Shown: positions 26,076 to 37,272 of the stretch, piece by piece | Numbering within the stretch: position 1 is the first letter of the stretch | How the letters are laid out: each line of letters opens with the position of its first letter | Made by a program: the position numbers and the translations under genes | Notes under the pieces: model-generated | Database searches by the model: none | The model's input: only the letters and a program-made list of their open reading frames with translations | Told to the model about the DNA's origin: nothing | From: Nostoc sp. MS1 | Lineage (GTDB): Bacteria; Cyanobacteriota; Cyanobacteriia; Cyanobacteriales; Nostocaceae | Length of the DNA stretch: 64,000 nt | Assembly: GCF_019976755.1 (NCBI RefSeq) | Contig: NZ_AP023441.1 | Span: forward strand, 868,001 to 932,000 | Direction of reading: 5' to 3'

Positions 26076-26738
26076 ATGTATAACTACAATCCCTTAGAAT
26101 GCCTACCTTCATCGGCGGAATTGCCAGATTCTGATGATACTCCTGTGGATAACGAACTGCAAATATTAATTCCTAATTTATTGTTAGCCATCTTAGCTGC
26201 GATTTGGCAAAACCGTGATGACTGGTTTTTTGGTATCAACATGGGAGTTTATTATTCACCATTAAAACCTGCTATAGTTCCAGATGGATTTTTAAGTTTG
26301 GGTGTAGAACGTTTCGTAGGTGAAAATGGACGTTCTAGCTATGTTTTTTGGGAAGAAGATAGTATCCCACCAATTTTAGCTTTGGAAGTGGTTTCTCAAA
26401 CTTATAACGGTGAATATGAACAGAAAAAAATTGATTATGCTGAATTAGGCATTTTGTATTATGTCATTTATGCACCAACGCGACTACGGCGTAAGCGTCA
26501 ACGTTTAGAAGTTTATCGTTTAATTGAAGGTAAATACATCTTACAACCAGGGGATAAAATTTGGATGCCTGAAATTGGTTTAGGTATTGGACGCGAACAG
26601 GCAACTTATCAAGGAAGAACAAGAGAATGGCTATTTTGGTATGACGAAAATGGCAACAGATACCAAACCCCGGAAGAACAATTACAAGGTTTATTAGCCA
26701 AATTACAACAGCAAGGAATTGACCCAAATCAACTTTAA
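26076..26738 (+). CDS. Uma2-family (DUF820) nuclease-fold protein
   Basis: The protein of about 220 residues has a PD-(D/E)xK-like core: PAIVPDGFLSLGV (acidic residue), ILALEVVSQTYNGEYEQKKIDYAELGILYYVIYAP (E and K of the motif) and a C-terminal Gln-rich helix (TPEEQLQGLLAKLQQQGIDPNQ). The Uma2 family is heavily expanded in cyanobacteria and has a restriction-endonuclease fold, but its biological role is unclear. The frame is open to 26010, but those codons translate GTTAACAGTCAAC repeats. ATG 26076 is the likelier start. About 160 bp of unassigned sequence separates it from the convergent methyltransferase gene. Confidence 0.88.
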   Translation: MYNYNPLECLPSSAELPDSDDTPVDNELQILIPNLLLAILAAIWQNRDDWFFGINMGVYYSPLKPAIVPDGFLSLGVERFVGENGRSSYVFWEEDSIPPILALEVVSQTYNGEYEQKKIDYAELGILYYVIYAPTRLRRKRQRLEVYRLIEGKYILQPGDKIWMPEIGLGIGREQATYQGRTREWLFWYDENGNRYQTPEEQLQGLLAKLQQQGIDPNQL

Positions 26739-26896
26739 TTTGGTTAAATGATGAAAGTGAATAAGAAATATTAGAAATTACAACTATACAAGCAAAGTCT
26801 GCCCAAGCTAACTTACAAATCAAGGATTTCGTTTGTGTAGAAGCGATTGCTAACTGTCCTAAACAAAGTCTTCTTCCCCTGTTTACCAATCCCTAA

Positions 26897-27730
26897 CTAT
26901 ACTGCCTTACGACCAAAGGTATAAAAGATAGTAAGATCATTCCAAATACCTTGCTCTGTGACTAAAGCTTCTAACTCAACTTCAAATTGAGTTTTAACTT
27001 GCTCTAATTCCTCAGATGAGAGTTGCTGTAGGGGATTAGGAAATTGTCCTGGTGCAGGGCGTGAACTTCCAGCCCACATACTTTTTGCTTGTTCTAGGCT
27101 AATATAACCACCATCTTGTTCAGATTTAATTTCAATTGCCTCAAACCCAGCTTTTGCTAATAAATCATGGCATTTTTCTACTGTGCCTGTAGGTTTACTA
27201 AATGCTAGTGAAACACCATATTTTTCCGCAACTTTCTGCAAAATAACTCCCTCCACAAAAGCAGTCTCAGAAAATGCGTGAAAGCCTATAATTCCACCAG
27301 GTTTAAGTAATTTATACCAGAGGCGTAATGCAGAGGGAATGTCTGACATCCAAATCAAAGCTGAGGAACACAAGATAACATCAAAACTATTAGCTGGAAA
27401 CGCCAAAGCTTCTGCATCTGCTAGTAGAAATTCAATATTAGTTAAACCTAAAGCATCTATTTTACTATTTGCCTGCTCAAGCATACCTGAAGAAATGTCT
27501 ACGCCAACAACTCGACCTTGAGAACCAATAATTTGTGCAGCTTCTATGGCAACCATACCAGTACCAGTACAAATATCTAATACTTCTTGTCCTGGCTTAA
27601 TTTGAGCAAGTTCTACTAAACGATGAGCAATTTTAGGATGCCAATCACCCTCATCATAAGTTTTGCTTCTGCGGCTATATAGTTCAGCAATTTCTTGCTT
27701 ATATTGGGTCAAGTCAAGTTCTTGAGCCAT
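26897..27730 (-). CDS. Class I SAM-dependent methyltransferase
   Basis: The 277-residue methyltransferase carries motif I VLDICTGTGMVAIEAA (about 50-65), the acidic loop VVGVDISSGMLEQA, motif DAEALAFPANSFDVILCSSALIWM and the post-motif LLKPGGIIGFHAF. It is of the UbiE/Methyltransf_11 type; substrate binding residues are not recognisable. No membrane segment is seen. It ends convergent to the Uma2 gene and is separated from the chemosensory operon by about 115 bp that includes an ACACAAAGACACA-type repeat at 27810-27843. The substrate is unknown: a quinone, small metabolite or natural product are all possible. Confidence 0.88.
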   Translation of the reverse strand: MAQELDLTQYKQEIAELYSRRSKTYDEGDWHPKIAHRLVELAQIKPGQEVLDICTGTGMVAIEAAQIIGSQGRVVGVDISSGMLEQANSKIDALGLTNIEFLLADAEALAFPANSFDVILCSSALIWMSDIPSALRLWYKLLKPGGIIGFHAFSETAFVEGVILQKVAEKYGVSLAFSKPTGTVEKCHDLLAKAGFEAIEIKSEQDGGYISLEQAKSMWAGSSRPAPGQFPNPLQQLSSEELEQVKTQFEVELEALVTEQGIWNDLTIFYTFGRKAV

Positions 27731-27845
27731 AGTTTTGTGGCAAATGATTAGTGGTTATTAACTTGTACCACATTCTTATATATCTCTGTGGTTGAATAAA
27801 TGATTTTTTACCACAGAGACACAAAGACACAAAGTCACAGAGTAA

Positions 27846-30764
27846 TCAATTAGAAGTTGCTGTTACTACCACATTAGAAATAATTTCCTCCAACGTACCG
27901 AGTAATTCTTGCTCGTTATAAGGTTTAGAAAAATAAGCCCTAGCACCTAACTGCATCGCCAGTTGTCGATGTTTATTACTACTGCGAGAAGTCAGCATTG
28001 CAACTGGAATTTTTTTAGTATCAAAGTGAGAATTTATCCGGTCTAAAAAGCCATAACCATCAAGACGTGGCATTTCAATATCACAAATTACAGCTTGTAC
28101 TTTCAAACCATGTTCTAATTTCTCCCAAGCATCTTCGCCATCTTTGGCTTGTTCTACCTGATACCCTCCTTTTTCTAAGGTTAATGCTAGGAAACGACGG
28201 ACATTAATTGAGTCATCAATGATTAAAATTGTGCCTTTGTTGGAAGTAGGAGGTTGTGGTAGTTTGGCACTATCAAAAAAGAGGAATGGTGTTTTTAAGG
28301 TGGCTGATGATTGATGATTTTTGGCAGGGCGTTGATTTGTGGCAACTTTATACAGCAGTTCGTTGATATTAACTAATGCTACAACTCGACCATCACCTAA
28401 AATGGTGCAGTTATTAAAGCCTTGGGGTAAGGGAATATTGCCCTCCACTTGACGGATAGCTACTTCTTGTTCACCCCAACAACGGTCTACTAAGATGGCT
28501 ACAGGTTGATTATTACCTTTAACTATGAGGACGCTGTGGGCGTTAATGGCTGGAGGTGTTTCTAGTTCGGGGCTATCGTAGCGGGGACAGTTAAATTCTA
28601 GGTGGCGACTCAAGCGAATTAGGGGTAACATGCTTCCTTGCCAATTGAGGACTTCGTTACCAGCCATTGGGAAAACTTGCTCGTTTTGTAGTATGAAGAG
28701 TTCTGTAACTACGTCGGTAGGAAATGCTAACAGCATTTTGTTAGTTTCTACTAACAAAACTCTGGCGATGGATAAGGTAAAGGGTACTGATAGGGTAAAG
28801 GTTGTTCCTACTCCTGGTTCAGTATCAACTGTGATGTCGCCACGCACCAGTTTGAGGTTATTACGAACTACATCCATCCCCACACCACGCCCAGACAAAG
28901 ATGTAACTTTTTCTGAGGTGCTGAACCCTGGTTCAAAAATCAGTGATAGCAGTTCTTCGTCAGTAGCGTTAGTGAGTAGAGTTGCATCTATCCCCATTGC
29001 TTGGGCGCGGGTGCGAATTTTGTCTAAAGCAATGCCGCGACCGTCATCACGCATGGTAATAATGGTACGATTACTGCGGTGAGTGGCGGTAATTTCGATT
29101 AAGCCTTGTTCTGGTTTGCCTAATGCCTGACGGGTGGCTGGTTCTTCGATACCATGATCAAAAGCATTCCTTAAGAGGTGCATTAAAGGCTCATTTAATG
29201 CTTCTAAAATGCTGCGTTCAATTAAGGTGTTACCACCTGTAATTTTTAATTGTACACTTTTGCCATATTCTACATTTAAGTCGCGGATGGCTCTAGGAAA
29301 ACGCTCAACTAAATCCGACATGGGGCGCATACGGATATGATTGAGCTTGGTTTGTAATTGTTTTGATGTTTTATTAAGTTTACGAGCGACATGATCTGTG
29401 TCGTCAAGACCAAGTTGAATATCTGTGGTGACTTCTTGGACTTGGACGATGGTTTCTGTGAGGGTTTGCGATCGCAAATTCAACTCATTATACCGATCCA
29501 TCTCCAAGGCATCAAATTCGCTCTCTTTGGGGTACTCTCCACCACTATGAGCATTTACCAAAGTTTTGCTGATTTTTCTTTCATTAATTGTGCGTAATTC
29601 TTGATTTTCTCGCTCAAGTGTCTGCACTCGTTGATTTAAGTTCCGCACCAGTTTCCGCAATTTTTCTATTTGGGAGTTGAGTCCATTACGTTGGATAATT
29701 AACTCACCAAATAAATCGTTGATTTGCTCTAATTGCTTACTGGGAACTCGGACTGTATTTTCTTGATATTCCCGGTCTTTGTTATTAGTTAATGTATAAT
29801 CTGTTATGGTATTTTCTTTAGCAAATTCCGTCAGAAAATCGGGAAATTCTATAATAGCTAAATCATGATTAATTTCTTGGTCTATGGCTGTGAAATCTTC
29901 AGCAATTAATTCATTTTCAATAAATATTTCTGGTGTTTCTTCTATCTCCTGTGGTGGTAGGGATAAAGTAGGTACAGGAAGATTAACCACTTCACCAAAC
30001 TGAAGCTTTGTCGGTAAACTATCGCGTTGATTTGTTAAAACCAGAGCTTGCGATCGCCTCCATGTTTGTAAAGCTAACTGGGCAATTTCTGTAATGTTGC
30101 CGTTAGCATTTTCTATATGATATTTGATGGATTCACAAAGTTGGGTAAATGCTGTTAATTGCAACATTTCCCCCAACCCACCCAATTCAGCCGCCATGAT
30201 GGCAACTTCTTCTTGTAAACAAGGTTGGTCTTTGTCTGCCAAAACCGACTCTAGACGCTGCAAACAGCCTTCCACCTCGGTTTCAAACAACAGAGGTACA
30301 ATGTCTTGTCCCTCCTCTGGTGATAGCATAGTAGCAGCATCTTCAGGGCTAGGCTCACCCAGGCGATCGCGCAATTCATCGAAGACTGGGTGACAAAATG
30401 TAGTTAACCAATCTTCTTCTACAGCATTACCTTCTCCTAATAACTCCACAATTTGCCGCAACCAATCAACAGCAGAAAGTAATAAACTCTGTAATTGGGT
30501 ATCAATTTCTAGAGAGTTTTTGCGAGTTTTTAAAACTTTAAAAGCGTCTTCCAAACGATGGGATAAATCACTCAAAGCGCGAAATCCCATCATTGCTGCC
30601 CCACCTTTAATTGAGTGGGCGGCACGCAACGCAGCGTTCATTTTCTCTAAGTCAATGCGGTGACTTGTATCGATTTCCAGCAATACCCCTTCTAGAGTAT
30701 TAATGTAATCTGTGGCTTCTTCCAGAAATTGCATCTGGATTTCTAATTCTTTATCTTTTGACAT
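27846..30764 (-). CDS. CheA-type hybrid histidine kinase of a Pil/Hmp-like system
   Basis: This is a 972-residue kinase. An N-terminal Hpt domain (about 1-110) has phospho-acceptor H50 in RAAHSIKGGAAMMGF. A degenerate second helical block (about 150-250) and an acidic linker follow. The dimerisation and CheA ATPase region has N-box LMHLLRNAFDHGIEEP (about 525), DDGRGIALDKI and G-box GRGVGMDVVRNNL (about 630). A CheW-like domain spans about 690-820. A C-terminal receiver has Asp in ICDIEMPRLDGYGF (about 893). This architecture equals PilL/HmpE-type kinases that control type IV pili rather than flagella. It is the last gene of a five-gene operon. The 105-bp gap to the receptor gene upstream is filled with short tandem repeats. 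Confidence 0.95.
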   Translation of the reverse strand: MSKDKELEIQMQFLEEATDYINTLEGVLLEIDTSHRIDLEKMNAALRAAHSIKGGAAMMGFRALSDLSHRLEDAFKVLKTRKNSLEIDTQLQSLLLSAVDWLRQIVELLGEGNAVEEDWLTTFCHPVFDELRDRLGEPSPEDAATMLSPEEGQDIVPLLFETEVEGCLQRLESVLADKDQPCLQEEVAIMAAELGGLGEMLQLTAFTQLCESIKYHIENANGNITEIAQLALQTWRRSQALVLTNQRDSLPTKLQFGEVVNLPVPTLSLPPQEIEETPEIFIENELIAEDFTAIDQEINHDLAIIEFPDFLTEFAKENTITDYTLTNNKDREYQENTVRVPSKQLEQINDLFGELIIQRNGLNSQIEKLRKLVRNLNQRVQTLERENQELRTINERKISKTLVNAHSGGEYPKESEFDALEMDRYNELNLRSQTLTETIVQVQEVTTDIQLGLDDTDHVARKLNKTSKQLQTKLNHIRMRPMSDLVERFPRAIRDLNVEYGKSVQLKITGGNTLIERSILEALNEPLMHLLRNAFDHGIEEPATRQALGKPEQGLIEITATHRSNRTIITMRDDGRGIALDKIRTRAQAMGIDATLLTNATDEELLSLIFEPGFSTSEKVTSLSGRGVGMDVVRNNLKLVRGDITVDTEPGVGTTFTLSVPFTLSIARVLLVETNKMLLAFPTDVVTELFILQNEQVFPMAGNEVLNWQGSMLPLIRLSRHLEFNCPRYDSPELETPPAINAHSVLIVKGNNQPVAILVDRCWGEQEVAIRQVEGNIPLPQGFNNCTILGDGRVVALVNINELLYKVATNQRPAKNHQSSATLKTPFLFFDSAKLPQPPTSNKGTILIIDDSINVRRFLALTLEKGGYQVEQAKDGEDAWEKLEHGLKVQAVICDIEMPRLDGYGFLDRINSHFDTKKIPVAMLTSRSSNKHRQLAMQLGARAYFSKPYNEQELLGTLEEIISNVVVTATSN

Positions 30765-30767
30765 GGT

Positions 30768-33127
<2,360 letters not shown>

Positions 33128-33182
33128 AATTGCAGTTTTACCAACGAGTTAATGAGAACAACAAAATACTTTAGAAATGATT

Positions 33183-33680
33183 TTAATTGCCAACAATTAC
33201 AGAAGAATTTACAATCGCTTGAGCATCTAATACGAGTAGAGTTTCTTCCTGTTGGGTAACACAACCACGTAAATAAGGAACTAAACTAGATGCCACTTGC
33301 CCAATAGGTGAACGAATATCTTCAGGCATAAATTTAATTATGCCTTTAATCTCTTGTACTACTAAACCCAAGAGCATAGATTCAACTTTAATTACAATCA
33401 CACTATATTGATGTAATCTGTTTTCTAAAGACTCCAGATTGAGCATTTTTGGTAAATCAACTGTCCAAATTATCCGACTACGCCAATTCATCAAACCTAA
33501 GACACAAGCAGGCATACTTGGCATTGCCGTAATAGATTCTACAGGAATAATCACTGCCTCTTGGGTATGATTCATCGCTAAAATAGCGGCAGTTTGTTGA
33601 TTTAAGTAGAATTTAAGATAACCATCTTTTGATTTATTTTGAGGTGACTGAGTAGTCAATACAGTTTGAGAATTATCCAT
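33183..33680 (-). CDS. CheW/PilI-like coupling protein
   Basis: The 165-residue CheW-domain protein has YSVIVIKVESMLLGLVVQEIKGIIKF and the AGC-type loop MPSMPACVLGLMNWRSRIIWTVDLPKML, as in CheW. It couples the receptor to the CheA kinase. The N-terminal 30 residues are polar and extra. It is 55 bp upstream of the receptor gene and 16 bp downstream of the receiver gene, so it lies within one operon. The 16-bp gap contains AATTACGAATTACGAATTAC tandem units (33688-33710). Confidence 0.92.
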   Translation of the reverse strand: MDNSQTVLTTQSPQNKSKDGYLKFYLNQQTAAILAMNHTQEAVIIPVESITAMPSMPACVLGLMNWRSRIIWTVDLPKMLNLESLENRLHQYSVIVIKVESMLLGLVVQEIKGIIKFMPEDIRSPIGQVASSLVPYLRGCVTQQEETLLVLDAQAIVNSSVIVGN

Positions 33681-33696
33681 TTATCTCCATTATTAA

Positions 33697-34086
33697 TTAC
33701 GAATTACGAATTACAACTGATTTAATAGTACGCAACAAGTTTTCCTGAGTATATGGTTTTGTAATATAAGCATCAGCCCCTTGTTTCATCGCCCACAAAC
33801 GGTCTATTTCTAAATTTTTAGAGCTGCAAATTACTATTGGCAATTTCTCTGTTTGTGGGTGTTTTTTCAAGGAACGGCATAATTCAAATCCACTCATTCC
33901 TGGCATCACGACATCAGTAACAATGGCATCAGGATTTTCTAATAAAGCCTTCTCCATTGCTTCTTTTGCACCAGCAGCTTTAATAACGTTATAACCACTA
34001 TCTTGTAAATAACGACTCATCAGTTCTAATTCACTAGGTGAGTCTTCAACAATCAAGATTTTGCCAACCATTGTAATACTCATCAT
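33697..34086 (-). CDS. PilH-like single-domain response regulator
   Basis: The receiver of about 124-129 residues has KILIVEDSPSELELMSRYL (acidic pocket), AIVTDVVMPGMSGFELC (phospho-acceptor Asp near 57), IVICSSKN (switch Ser) and YITKPYT (Lys). No output domain is present. In Pil-type systems the two receivers act on pilus extension and retraction motors with opposite or balancing effects. The gene lies 9 bp after the PATAN-receiver gene. The first ATG is at 34086, and ATG 34071 (MVGKILIV) gives a tighter receiver N-terminus. Either is possible. Confidence 0.92.
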   Translation of the reverse strand: MMSITMVGKILIVEDSPSELELMSRYLQDSGYNVIKAAGAKEAMEKALLENPDAIVTDVVMPGMSGFELCRSLKKHPQTEKLPIVICSSKNLEIDRLWAMKQGADAYITKPYTQENLLRTIKSVVIRNS

Positions 34087-34095
34087 TAAACCTCT

Positions 34096-35136
34096 TTACC
34101 CAATATGTTTAAATACCATTTTCAGTAATTCTGACTGATCAAAAGGCTTAGTTAAATATCCTGAAGACCTGACCATTTTGGCTTTAGCCCTATCTATAAA
34201 TCCCGTTCTTCCCGTCACCATAATAATAGGTGTATTTTTAAATGCTGAATGTCTCCGCAAAAGAGAACATAACTCATAACCATCTAAATTTGGCATTTCC
34301 ACATCGAGTAAAATTAAGTCTGGTTTACTCCGCAGAATTTGCATTAAAGCTTTAACTGGATCATTAATAGTGACAACTGTAAATACATTCTCATCCAAAA
34401 AGCTTTTGATGGAATTTAAGACGGTGAGACTATCATCAATACAAGCAATAGTATATAAGGTTTTTCTAACTAAAGATGGCGGTGTTGTTTGTTGAGAATT
34501 GTCTTTTACTTCTTGATGATTGTTTTGAGATACAGGCGGTGATACAGGTCTAGTTGATGGTAGAACTTGCGAACCACCACCTGTATTAATAGCTGGAGTC
34601 CGATGACGATTTCGGAGTTGCTTTTGACAATGTTCAACTATTAAACGCAAATCTAAATGACAGAATTTGGGGAGTTCTTCCCAAGTCACATCAGGAAAAA
34701 ATTCATAACTTCCCTCTTTGATGAGTAGAAAAGTTTCGATAACTTCTTTTGCTAATTCTTCTATAAGGACGGCTGCTTGTTTAGATGTAATATGATTTTG
34801 CTCAACTAACCAGCAAATGGCTTGATAATCTGCATAGATTATAGATTGATTTTCACTTTTAGGTTCAAACATCAACCGCATTTGAATACGAGTGGCGCTA
34901 TTGAGAGTAGGGATTTTTTGACTTAAGCGCCGCAGTTGGTTATCCAAACGTTCAAACAGCTTATCTGAGTAAGAAGCATAGGTAAGCTTACCCCCATCTA
35001 AATTAATTGACCAAGATGTGGTATCTGTAAATACACGTAAGCAGCCTGTAGCATGGCGGCTGGTGAGTTGAGCCAAAAGAGATAGGGGATGTAGTTTATG
35101 ATTTAACTTGTAGTTATTGATAGAAGATGTACCCAT
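34096..35136 (-). CDS. PATAN-domain response regulator (PilG/PatA/HmpA-like)
   Basis: The 346-residue protein has an N-terminal PATAN (DUF4388-type) domain at about 1-175, with LSLLAQLTSRHATGCLRVFTDTTSWSINLDGGKLTYA and the second helical part LIKEGSYEFFPDVTWEELP. A polar linker follows (about 178-225), then a C-terminal receiver with ACIDDSLTVLNSI, LILLDVEMPNLDGYELC (Asp near 275) and SSGYLTKPF. PATAN-receivers are the first component of cyanobacterial Pil/Hmp operons, and in synechocystis-type phototaxis they bind PilB. Anabaena PatA is a relative involved in heterocyst pattern, but this copy sits in a complete chemosensory operon, so a motility role is more likely. Confidence 0.92.
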   Translation of the reverse strand: MGTSSINNYKLNHKLHPLSLLAQLTSRHATGCLRVFTDTTSWSINLDGGKLTYASYSDKLFERLDNQLRRLSQKIPTLNSATRIQMRLMFEPKSENQSIIYADYQAICWLVEQNHITSKQAAVLIEELAKEVIETFLLIKEGSYEFFPDVTWEELPKFCHLDLRLIVEHCQKQLRNRHRTPAINTGGGSQVLPSTRPVSPPVSQNNHQEVKDNSQQTTPPSLVRKTLYTIACIDDSLTVLNSIKSFLDENVFTVVTINDPVKALMQILRSKPDLILLDVEMPNLDGYELCSLLRRHSAFKNTPIIMVTGRTGFIDRAKAKMVRSSGYLTKPFDQSELLKMVFKHIG

Positions 35137-35808
35137 TTTGCTTTTACTTTAGATAAATTCTGAACGTGTCAACTGGGTTGATACCGAAGCTTTACCACAA
35201 GTCCTATCGTTATTCACTTAACTAAGCACTTAATTAAAATATAAATTTATCAATCAGGATTTGCGGCAAACCACAGACAGAGGCAATATTTGGTAATAAT
35301 TCAATCCTCTATAGGGTATAAGTTTTAATTGATTTCTTTACTTTTTTACTGAGAGTGATATACCTTTTGGGAGATTCAATCAAAAAAGGGTAAAGTTGCA
35401 AAAAAGTAATATTTCTCTGAGTAATTTTTAATTCATAAAAACTAAATTAACAATGTTAATCTAACAGAATTTAACTTAATTCTTATCCGTGTTTCCACTT
35501 AAAAGAAAATCAGTTAACTTAATCTAGTCAGATTTTGCTTTTTTGTTAAGTATGACTACGCAAATTGTGATAACTCAGCTATGACAATTACCTCCACTGT
35601 TGCTAGTGCAATTGTCCATATAGTTCCCAATTTTTGACATATTATTCATAAAGTTGGAAAAGTTATTTAGTCATTGGTCATAGGTCATTAGTCAACAGTC
35701 AACAGTCAACAGTCCATAGTCCATAGAAAAGAGAAAGGGGAAAGGTTTTGTTCCTTTTCCCCTAACAGTTTTATATATTCTTCCTTGTCTCCCCCATCTC
35801 CCCTTACT
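35137..35808. other. Intergenic region upstream of the chemosensory operon
   Basis: About 670 bp. The part next to 35137 is AT-rich and should hold the operon promoter. Bases 35668-35728 hold CAACAGT and TCCATAG short tandem repeats. Bases 35730-35805 are purine/pyrimidine-biased. No coding sequence or RNA gene is supported. Confidence 0.5.
35668..35728. repeat. Short tandem repeats downstream of proA
   Basis: TCATTGGTCATAGGTCATTAG followed by three CAACAGT units and two TCCATAG units. Confidence 0.8.
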
Positions 35809-37122
35809 CTAAAAATCCTTATGAGTAAATGGTTTAGCCTCTGCGCCTGTGTAGGTGGCGACGATGTGTCCTGCGCCTGTCATTTGATATTTATATGTGA
35901 CTAGTCCTTCTAAACCTACGGGGCCACGGGGGGGCATTTGTTGAGTACTAATGCCTACTTCTGCACCAAAACCGTAGCGGAAACCATCGGCGAAGCGAGT
36001 AGAACAGTTGTGGAAGACTCCGGCTGAGTTGACTAAGCCAAAGAAGGTGGCGACGGCTGCATGATCTTCGGTGATAATGGCATCGGTATGGCGGGAACCG
36101 TATTGATTGATATGAGCGATCGCATCCGTTAATGAGTCTACAATCTTAATTGACAAGATAAAATCGCTGTACTCTGTTTCCCAGTCTAGGGCTGTGGCTG
36201 CGGCAATATCAGGTAATATTTCTAAGGTACGCTCATCGCCCCGCGATTCTACCTGACGTTGTGCCAATGCCTGGGCGACTTGTGGTAAGAATTGTGCGGC
36301 AATTGATTCATGTACGAGTAAAGTTTCAATGGCATTACAAGCAGCTGGATACTGTACTTTAGCATCAACAGTCACGGCAACTGCTTTCTCTAAATCGGCA
36401 GCCTTATCTATATATATATGACAAATACCGTCGGCGTGACCAAGTACAGGAATACGAGTATTTTCCTGCACGAACCGCACAAAGGAATTGGAACCTCTGG
36501 GAATAATTAAGTCTACATATTTATCTAGGCGCAAAAGTTCTAAGGTTTCTTCCCTAGTTGTGAGTAACTGCACCACATCAGGGTTAACATCTGTTGTAGA
36601 TAACCCTTGTTTGACAGCTTTGACTATGGCCTCACAGGAACGCACAGCTTCCTTCCCACATTTGAGAATTACGCCATTCCCAGACTTAATAGCCAAGGAG
36701 ATAATTTGGATGGCGGCTTCGGGACGCGCTTCAAAAATAATCCCCAACACACCCAAAGGACAAGTTATCCGTTTGAGAACTAACCCAGTATCCAGTTCGC
36801 GCTGAATTTGCACTTGTCCCACTGGATCTGCTAGTTTACCGACATCCCGCACCCCAGCGATCGCATCTCTTAATTTATGTTCATCCAATTGCAACCGCTT
36901 ATATAGTGGTTTAGCAATACCAAGAGCCGTCGCCGCTTCACAATCAGCAATATTTGCCTGTAATATCTCATCCTTAGCCGATTCTAAAGCAGAAGCCACA
37001 GCCGCGATCGCACTATTTTTCGCCTCAGTAGACAACATCGCCAACAAACTCGCAGCCTGACGAGTTTTCTGGGCAATTTCATTCAGGGAAGATGCAGCTT
37101 GTAAAGTAGTCATATTAGTCAT
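35809..37122 (-). CDS. proA: Glutamate-5-semialdehyde dehydrogenase (gamma-glutamyl phosphate reductase)
   Basis: The 437-residue enzyme catalyses the second step of proline synthesis, the NADPH-dependent reduction of glutamyl-5-phosphate. It is an ALDH-fold protein. ITCPLGVLGIIFEARPEAA, GNGVILKCGKEA, LIIPRGSNSFVRFVQ, and the catalytic Cys in VQYPAACNAIETLLVH (about residue 260) are visible, as is the C-terminal PPRGPVGLEGLVTYKY. The length equals ProA of other bacteria (about 420-440). The ATG at 37122 or the internal ATG at 37113 (MTTLQAA) may be used; the sequence in front is TCATTAG tandem repeat without a clear ribosome binding site. ProB is not nearby, so the pathway genes are dispersed, as is usual in cyanobacteria. 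Confidence 0.97.
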   Translation of the reverse strand: MTNMTTLQAASSLNEIAQKTRQAASLLAMLSTEAKNSAIAAVASALESAKDEILQANIADCEAATALGIAKPLYKRLQLDEHKLRDAIAGVRDVGKLADPVGQVQIQRELDTGLVLKRITCPLGVLGIIFEARPEAAIQIISLAIKSGNGVILKCGKEAVRSCEAIVKAVKQGLSTTDVNPDVVQLLTTREETLELLRLDKYVDLIIPRGSNSFVRFVQENTRIPVLGHADGICHIYIDKAADLEKAVAVTVDAKVQYPAACNAIETLLVHESIAAQFLPQVAQALAQRQVESRGDERTLEILPDIAAATALDWETEYSDFILSIKIVDSLTDAIAHINQYGSRHTDAIITEDHAAVATFFGLVNSAGVFHNCSTRFADGFRYGFGAEVGISTQQMPPRGPVGLEGLVTYKYQMTGAGHIVATYTGAEAKPFTHKDF

Positions 37123-37205
37123 TAGTCATTAGTTATTAGTTATTAGTCCATAGTCAACAGTCCACAGTCAACTGACAACTGTCGACTTTTAATTGACAAC
37201 TGACA
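37110..37205. repeat. Short tandem repeats upstream of proA
   Basis: TCATTAG/TTATTAG units followed by TCCATAG, CAACAGT and ACAACTG units occupy nearly all of the short gap between proA and the divergent flavoprotein gene. Confidence 0.8.
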
Positions 37206-37272
37206 AACTTGTACAGAACCTTTGTTAAATGGTAACGTCAACAAGTGGAACCGTAGAAAGAGTCCTCACATC

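Noticed and set aside
26739..26896. Possible gene remnant between Uma2 and methyltransferase genes
   Set aside because: A short open stretch is present, but there is no start, no family and no clear similarity.
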